A stretch of 64,000 bases of DNA from positions 186,001-250,000 of the forward strand of contig NZ_JQGJ02000001.1 of NCBI RefSeq assembly GCF_000802155.2, in the 5' to 3' direction. The notes under the pieces were generated by a model. That model saw only the letters and a list, made by a program, of their open reading frames with translations. It made no database searches and was not told the origin of the DNA. How positions within the stretch are numbered: position 1 is the first letter of the stretch; the number at the start of each line of letters is the position of its first letter. Positions 58,925 to 64,000 of this stretch are shown piece by piece. Made by a program: the position numbers and the translations under genes. The stretch comes from Pseudomonas frederiksbergensis. Its GTDB lineage: Bacteria > Pseudomonadota > Gammaproteobacteria > Pseudomonadales > Pseudomonadaceae.

Positions 58925-61104
58925 GCGTGATGCTCGGTGACCATGAACGAGAAGCGGCAGAGCACGCCCTCAGGTGCGAAGGTCAGCACGAATATCCCGC
59001 CCAGGTCGCGCTCGATGCAGCGTTTCATCAATCGCGACCCCAGCCCCTCGCGTTCCGGCGGTGACACTGGCGGACCGTCCTGCTCGCGCCAGTCCACGGT
59101 GAGCAACACGCCGTTCGATTGCGGCTGGACATTCCAGTTCACCGAAAGCCGGCCTGTCTCGACGGACATCGAACCGTATTTCAGGGCGTTGATCGCCAGT
59201 TCGTTGAGGGTCATCGTGAGGCCGAGCGCCACCCGGGTGTCGACCTCGATGGCGTCGCCCTCGATCGAGATACGAGCAGGGTCGGCGCCGAAAATGGGCA
59301 TCAGCACTTCCTGGGCCAGGGACGCCAGGGCCGTATGCCCCCAATGCCGCCTCGTCAGCAGGTCGTGGGCGCGGGACAACGCGAGCAGCCGCGCTTCGAA
59401 GCGGTTGTAACCGTCCTTTGCGCTTTCTGCGTTGCGTGCGGTCTGGGCCGCCAGGGACTGCACGGTGGCCAAGGTGTTCTTGACCCGATGGTTGAGTTCG
59501 TCGATCAGGGTTTTTTGCCGATCTTCCGCCTGCTTTCGCTCGGAAATGTCCACCAGCATGTTGATGGCCCCCACCAGGTTGCCCTCGGCATCGTGCAGCG
59601 GCGTCGGGTATGGGGTAAACGGCACGCGGGTGCCGTCGGGACGTTCGGCAACCGCCTCGACACCGCGTATCGGCCGGTTTTCCTTCAGGGCCACCGCCAT
59701 CGGGCATTGATCGTGGGGCAGGAAGGTGCCGTCGGTGTTGAACAATTTCCAGGTTACGCACCAAAGGTCGCCCAATTGTGGCGTTCGTCCCGACAGCTCC
59801 ACCGCCGCGCGATTGAAGAACGTGATACGACCTTGCGCATCGGTGGTGTAGACCGCCGCCGGCAGTGCCTCGAGCAGGTTGCGCATATGCCGTTCGCTGT
59901 CGCGGATCTGGTTTTCCATGCGCCGCGCCAGCGTGACGTCCTGGAGTACCCGCACGCCATAGCGAAACGCGCCGTTGGCGTCCCGGACAGAAGAACTGTG
60001 GATGTCCAGGTAGACAGTCTCGCCATCGGGCTTGAAAGCGCGCTTGCGCAGCGCATAGTTGTCCATTTCACCCGCGACCTGGCGGGCATAGAGGGCCGCA
60101 TCCTGGTCGATGCTCTCGGAGTGGGTGTAGTCCAGGAATGTCATCGCCAGCAGTTCTTCCCGCGTGCGGCCGAGCATGTTGCAGAAAGCGTCGTTGACGC
60201 GCAGCAGCCGGCCATCCGCCCCACACTCGGCAATGCCGATCGTGGCCGCTTCGTACGTTGCCGACAGCCTGTCGTCGCTCTCCTGGCGCGCCGTCTCGGC
60301 CGCATGGACACCCGTCATGTCCACCGTGAAGCAGCGCGTATTGAACAGTTTTCCCGCTTCGAAGCGCCCGTTGGAGGTGATGGTGACATGCTTGATCGAA
60401 CCGTCCTTGGCCCTCAGGCGCGCCGGGTAGTCCTGCAGGCACTCGCCGCTGCCGAGCTTATCCAGGATGTCATTGATGACCGGCTCGTCGACATGGAAAT
60501 CAGTGATGCTGCGACCGATGTACTCCTCTGCCGAATAACCCAGCAAAGCCAGTTCAGCCTTGTTGGCGCGCAGGATGAGGCCGTCGGCGCTGACGATGTG
60601 AAGGCCCACGGCGCTGTTTTCGAAAAAGTCCTCGAGGTCGGCATTCTTGCGCTGCAGCTCATCAGCCATGGCGTGCTGGGCGGAGACGTCCTGAAAGCAA
60701 TTGATCGCCCCCTGGATGACGCCTTGTGCGTCTTTGAGGGGCCGGATGTTGACCAATGCCACGACGCGCGATCCGTCAGTACGCTCGATCAGCACTTCCT
60801 GGTTGCGCGTCGCGGCTCCCGCCTCGAGTGCCCAAGCCATCGGGCAATCTTCGAACGCGAGCGGGGTGCCGTCGGGCAGGAAAAGTCGATAGGAACCGCA
60901 GAAACGATCACCGCCCTTTCCCAATGTGGGCGTTCGCCCCCACAGGGTCGCCGCCTCGCTGTTGTACCGGACCAGCCAGCCGTCGTGATCGCACAGGTAC
61001 ACCGCGCCAGGAATCGCATCGAGCGCGCTGGCACCCATCGCCAAAAGACTTTCGTAATCGCTCTGCGCGCGCGTCTCCGTGGGAAACGCTTCTATGTTTG
61101 ACAT
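58921..61104 (-). CDS. Multi-PAS HWE/HisKA_2-type sensor histidine kinase
   Basis: This 727-residue cytoplasmic histidine kinase has four PAS domains at about residues 26-140, 145-270, 280-395 and 400-510. PAS1 and PAS4 are similar to each other (AxPxAVYxxDxxGxxxxxNxxAxxLxGRTP and CPMAxALE), which suggests internal duplication. The transmitter begins with LIDELNHRVKNTLATVQSLAAQT, with the phosphoacceptor His in NHRVKN. It is followed by an ATPase part with LNELAINALKYG. This is the HWE/HisKA_2 type, which often works in general-stress or light/redox signalling. There is no membrane segment, so the signal is intracellular. It is first in a kinase-receiver-HIT operon. Confidence 0.92.
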   Translation of the reverse strand: MSNIEAFPTETRAQSDYESLLAMGASALDAIPGAVYLCDHDGWLVRYNSEAATLWGRTPTLGKGGDRFCGSYRLFLPDGTPLAFEDCPMAWALEAGAATRNQEVLIERTDGSRVVALVNIRPLKDAQGVIQGAINCFQDVSAQHAMADELQRKNADLEDFFENSAVGLHIVSADGLILRANKAELALLGYSAEEYIGRSITDFHVDEPVINDILDKLGSGECLQDYPARLRAKDGSIKHVTITSNGRFEAGKLFNTRCFTVDMTGVHAAETARQESDDRLSATYEAATIGIAECGADGRLLRVNDAFCNMLGRTREELLAMTFLDYTHSESIDQDAALYARQVAGEMDNYALRKRAFKPDGETVYLDIHSSSVRDANGAFRYGVRVLQDVTLARRMENQIRDSERHMRNLLEALPAAVYTTDAQGRITFFNRAAVELSGRTPQLGDLWCVTWKLFNTDGTFLPHDQCPMAVALKENRPIRGVEAVAERPDGTRVPFTPYPTPLHDAEGNLVGAINMLVDISERKQAEDRQKTLIDELNHRVKNTLATVQSLAAQTARNAESAKDGYNRFEARLLALSRAHDLLTRRHWGHTALASLAQEVLMPIFGADPARISIEGDAIEVDTRVALGLTMTLNELAINALKYGSMSVETGRLSVNWNVQPQSNGVLLTVDWREQDGPPVSPPEREGLGSRLMKRCIERDLGGIFVLTFAPEGVLCRFSFMVTEHHA

Positions 61105-61290
61105 GGTTGATCCTCGATCCGCCTGGCTGAATACCTGCTACACAACGATCCCGGTATAAAACCGGGTAGAGATCCAGGCTCGGATACTTCATTGAATCTG
61201 CCAGCGCGGATTTTTTCATGCAGCAACAATGCATTCTAGATCGTTATTCATACCGCGAGTTCAGGAAAGTTGGATGCGGCGGCGCGGGGT

Positions 61291-62121
61291 TCAGAACTTG
61301 AACAGTGTCCGAGGTGTTTCCACCATGAGCGCACGCATCAGTTGCGGTGGGCACTCCAGTGCCTGCAACTGCTGCATCACGGTGTCGAAGCCCACATCGC
61401 TTTCATGTTGCGTATGCGGCCAATCACTCCCCCACACCAGCCTGCGAGGGCCGAAACTTTGCTCCAGCAACGCCAACGCGGCGTGGGCGAAGTCGAGGTT
61501 TTCCCGCTTCGTCCCGGCCAACCGGTAGATGCCGGAAACCTTCATCCAGACTTGCCCGCCCTGCCCCCACTTGAGCACCTCGGCGAAGCCCGGCTGCTCG
61601 ACGCCCAGGCGCGCATCCGGACGGCCGAAATGGTCGATCACCAATTGGACGCCAAAAGGAATCAACTGCCGAATCAACCGCGGCAGATGATCGACCGGTG
61701 CATGCAATTCGACGTGCCAGCCCAGTTCGGCAAGATGGCCTAGGAATCCGCGCCAGATCGTTTCGCGAAAATCAGGCACGGCCTTGCCCATCAGGTTCAA
61801 GCGAACGCCGACCACGCCCAGCCGCGCCATGTCATCGAGCATCGCTCGGCTGACCTGCGGCTCCACCACCACGACGCCACGCAGTCGCTCCGGCGCCTGC
61901 CGGAGGGCCGCCAGCAGGTAACGGTTGTCGGTGCCGAGAAAACTCGGCTGGACCAACACCCCATGGCTCAGGCCGTAGCAACGCAGGTGTTCCAGGTATT
62001 GCGCCAGCGTGGCGTCATAGTCCGGTGTGTAGCGCCGCGCGGCAGCCAGCTCCAACTCACGGCTGAACACGTGGGCATGGCAGTCGATGCCGGTGATCGG
62101 CGTAGTGCAGGTATCAACCAT
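61291..62121 (-). CDS. Amidohydrolase (2-pyrone-4,6-dicarboxylate lactonase-like)
   Basis: This 276-residue amidohydrolase-2 family protein has the N-terminal metal motif DCHAHVF (residues about 14-20). A second His comes in VDHLPRL, then VIDHFGRPDA and a late WGSDWPHTQ with the Asp/His. Such enzymes hydrolyse lactones such as 2-pyrone-4,6-dicarboxylate in aromatic breakdown or sugar lactones. It is 31 bases after an MFS carrier gene, which should bring in the substrate. The substrate is not certain. Confidence 0.85.
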   Translation of the reverse strand: MVDTCTTPITGIDCHAHVFSRELELAAARRYTPDYDATLAQYLEHLRCYGLSHGVLVQPSFLGTDNRYLLAALRQAPERLRGVVVVEPQVSRAMLDDMARLGVVGVRLNLMGKAVPDFRETIWRGFLGHLAELGWHVELHAPVDHLPRLIRQLIPFGVQLVIDHFGRPDARLGVEQPGFAEVLKWGQGGQVWMKVSGIYRLAGTKRENLDFAHAALALLEQSFGPRRLVWGSDWPHTQHESDVGFDTVMQQLQALECPPQLMRALMVETPRTLFKF

Positions 62122-62152
62122 GGGTATCCATCTTTCTGTAGATAAGCAGTAA

Positions 62153-63442
62153 TCAGGCCCGTGCGCTTTCGCTGCCAGGCGCTACGTCGGATGCCGGTTG
62201 CGCCGTGGTCTCGAGACTTCGTCCGCGGGTTTCGGGCAGGCAAAGCGCCGCGAGTACCGCCACGCCGTAGGCGATGCCGGCATCGATCCCGATGGCCGAC
62301 CCCAGGGACATGGAATCGCTCATGTGGCCGACCAGGAACGGAAACACCGCCGACAGGACCCGGCCGAAGTTGTAGCAGAAGCCGACGCCGGCGCCGCGCA
62401 CATCCGCCGGGTACAACTCGTTGAAAAACGCGCCGAGACTCGCCGGAATGCCGGCCGCGAAAAAGCCGAGCGGGAAACCCAGGAACAACATCTGGGTGTT
62501 GGTCAGTGGCAAGAACACGTAGCACTGCACCGTAACCACACAGCACAGCGCGAACAGCAGGATGTTCTTGCGTCGGCCGATGCGGTCGATCAGCAGGCCG
62601 CTGACGACACAACCGCACCAGAAGGCGAAGATGATCACCGCCAGGTAGCCGCCGGAATTGAGCACCGACAGATTGCGCTCGGTCTTGAGAAAGGTTGGCA
62701 ACCAGGTCATCACCGCGTGATAACCGCCATGGGCACCCAGCCCCAGCAAACCACCGAACAAGGTGACGCGAATCAGTTCAGGCCGAAAGATACCGCCCAG
62801 GGACTTGAAGAAACTCTGCGGGATGCCCTGTTCTTTTTGCAGGCGCTGGAAGCTGTCCGGCTCCTCGACATTACGACGCACCCAAATGATCAGGAACGAC
62901 GGCAACAGGCCAACGATGAACATCACTCGCCAGGCCATGTCTTGCGGCACCAGGGAATAGATCAGCGTAAAGACCCCGACCGCCAGGCCCCAGCCCACCG
63001 CCCAGGCACTCTGCACTGTGCCCATGACCTTGCCGCGGTATTTCGGATTGATCGTCTCGGCCATCAACACCGCGCCGGCCGCCCACTCCCCGCCAATGCC
63101 AAAGCCCTGCAAGGCCTTGACGATCAGTAGCTGGTGAAAACCGCTGACGAACGCCGACAGGAAGGTGAAGAACGAAAACCAGAGGATCATCCACTGCAGC
63201 GTGCGCACCCGGCCATAGCGATCGGACAACGTCCCGCCGACCCAACCACCCAGGGCCGAAGTGACCAGCGTGACGCCGCTGATCAACCCGGCATCGCCCT
63301 TGGACAAGGCGAATGCGGCGATCAGCGCCGGGATCGCCAGGCCGAACATCTGGACTTCCAGCGCGTCGAGCGACCAGCCGCCGAAACACGCCCAGAACGT
63401 CTTGCGCTCCCGCGAAGTGATTTGCCGATACCAACTGAACAT
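62153..63442 (-). CDS. MFS transporter (aromatic or sugar acid:H+ symporter type)
   Basis: This 429-residue MFS carrier has 12 hydrophobic segments. The typical loop 2-3 motif GGTLSDRYGRVRT and the loop 8-9 motif LLIDRIGRRKN are clear. The N-terminal WACFGGWSLDALEVQMFGLAIPAL has the Asp of acid symporters. It resembles the AAHS/NanT group for aromatic or sugar acids. It lies with the amidohydrolase and a GntR-type regulator gene, so all three form a small catabolic unit. Confidence 0.88.
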   Translation of the reverse strand: MFSWYRQITSRERKTFWACFGGWSLDALEVQMFGLAIPALIAAFALSKGDAGLISGVTLVTSALGGWVGGTLSDRYGRVRTLQWMILWFSFFTFLSAFVSGFHQLLIVKALQGFGIGGEWAAGAVLMAETINPKYRGKVMGTVQSAWAVGWGLAVGVFTLIYSLVPQDMAWRVMFIVGLLPSFLIIWVRRNVEEPDSFQRLQKEQGIPQSFFKSLGGIFRPELIRVTLFGGLLGLGAHGGYHAVMTWLPTFLKTERNLSVLNSGGYLAVIIFAFWCGCVVSGLLIDRIGRRKNILLFALCCVVTVQCYVFLPLTNTQMLFLGFPLGFFAAGIPASLGAFFNELYPADVRGAGVGFCYNFGRVLSAVFPFLVGHMSDSMSLGSAIGIDAGIAYGVAVLAALCLPETRGRSLETTAQPASDVAPGSESARA

Positions 63443-63570
63443 GATTTTTATCCTTGTAGGTGGAACGAAAGGCAGCCGAAAGCGAACCGCGCCGCTACCG
63501 GCCAGTCAGGAAAACAAATACGGCAAGGGCAGCGATATCCGCTGCCGGGAGGTCAGTTGACGCGGCGTGG

Positions 63571-64000
63571 TCAGCGAATCTCCACGCTGTAGCGGAAATG
63601 CTCGGCATGCCCGCGCGAACGCCGCCATTCCAACGGGTTGCCCGCGTAATCCCGGGCCAGGCGCTCGATCACCACCACCGGGCTGTTGACCGGCACCTGC
63701 AACAGGCGCGCGTGCACGTCGTTGACCGACTCGGCGGTGAGGGTTTCCTGCGCATAAGCGACAACCTGTCCGCAGGTTTCTTCGTAGATGGGATACAGCA
63801 GCGGACCTTGCTGGCTCAGGTCGATTTCCAGCAGCGGCTGGAATCGGCTGCGAGGCAACCAGATCTCTTCGGCGAGCACTGGCTTAACATCCAACAGACG
63901 CACCCGGACAATGCGGATGACCGGCGCGTCCACCGGCAACCCCAACGCCTGGGCCACCGCTGACGGCGCGGCCACCGGCTCCACCGACAAGATGCGACTC
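63571..64000 (-). CDS. GntR-family regulator, C-terminal UTRA domain (partial, runs off window)
   Basis: The visible part of about 143 residues is a UTRA effector-binding domain (LPVDAPVIRIVRVRLLDVKPVLAEEIWLP near the start and a late SPVVVIERLARDYAGNPLEWRRSRGHAEHFRYSVEI). The frame continues beyond base 64000, where the GntR helix-turn-helix should be. It is 128 bases upstream of the MFS gene on the same strand and is likely its regulator. A TTG at 63990 is in frame but is not a true start. Confidence 0.88.
   Translation of the reverse strand, partial: SRILSVEPVAAPSAVAQALGLPVDAPVIRIVRVRLLDVKPVLAEEIWLPRSRFQPLLEIDLSQQGPLLYPIYEETCGQVVAYAQETLTAESVNDVHARLLQVPVNSPVVVIERLARDYAGNPLEWRRSRGHAEHFRYSVEIR

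Overview
The window looks like chromosomal DNA of a denitrifying fluorescent Pseudomonas. Evidence is the high GC content, REP-type hairpins built on GTGGCGAGGGAG and GTGGGAGCGAGC, the nirQOP/nirSMCFDLGHJEN arrangement, and a PsmE-type alginate epimerase. A member of the P. fluorescens complex is the best guess; this is inference, since no rRNA is present.

Region 1 (1-25,000) is a denitrification island. nirQ-nirO-nirP (minus strand, nirP cut by the window edge) diverges from nirSMCFDLGHJEN (plus strand). Together they encode cytochrome cd1 nitrite reductase, its electron donors and the whole heme d1 pathway. Next comes nosRZDFYL on the minus strand, for nitrous oxide reductase, its electron feed and CuZ assembly. 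A UvrA paralogue (plus strand) interrupts the island. It is followed on the minus strand by hemN, a second HemN-like gene whose Fe-S cysteine motif has been lost, and a CopD-like membrane protein gene. Four FNR-type boxes (ANR/DNR sites) lie at 1581, 18750, 24499 and 25035. They suggest that the hemN pair and the CopD-like gene belong to the same anaerobic regulon. No nitric oxide reductase genes are in the window.

Region 2 (25,278-35,422) is an exopolysaccharide-modifying secretion locus. It holds one 1869-residue protein combining a mannuronan C5-epimerase domain, RTX calcium-binding modules, two Ig/cadherin-like modules and an SGNH O-acetylhydrolase module. Convergent to it lies a complete type I secretion operon (ABC transporter, HlyD-type adaptor, TolC-type channel).

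Region 3 (35,700-43,800) is accessory. It carries gabP, tspO, an AT-richer metallo-beta-lactamase-fold (ComEC/Rec2-like) protein, a 767-residue protein I do not recognise, tRNA-Lys(CTT), a small protein, a stand-alone PchB-like isochorismate lyase and three REP doublets.

Region 4 (43,776-48,902, minus strand) is an NAD-dependent molybdenum formate dehydrogenase operon, fdsG-B-A-D.

Region 5 (49,181-58,000) is a mosaic. It includes a damaged Rhs gene with an intact C-terminal tip and an overlapping small membrane (candidate immunity) gene. There is also a LysR regulator with a divergent cyclophilin-like/hydrolase pair, an XRE-type regulator, a YebB-like papain-fold hydrolase followed by a 30-residue twin-arginine stub, a small basic protein coupled to a tyrosine-phosphatase-like protein, a MITE-like palindromic element and an AraC/GyrI-type regulator.

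Region 6 (58,098-64,000, minus strand) has a histidine kinase, receiver and HIT protein operon with 4-base overlaps. It is followed by an amidohydrolase, an MFS carrier and the C-terminal part of a GntR/UTRA regulator that runs off the window. The main candidates for something undescribed are the Fe-S-less HemN paralogue in the denitrification regulon, the Rhs tip/immunity pair, and the MBL-fold and 767-residue genes beside the tRNA.
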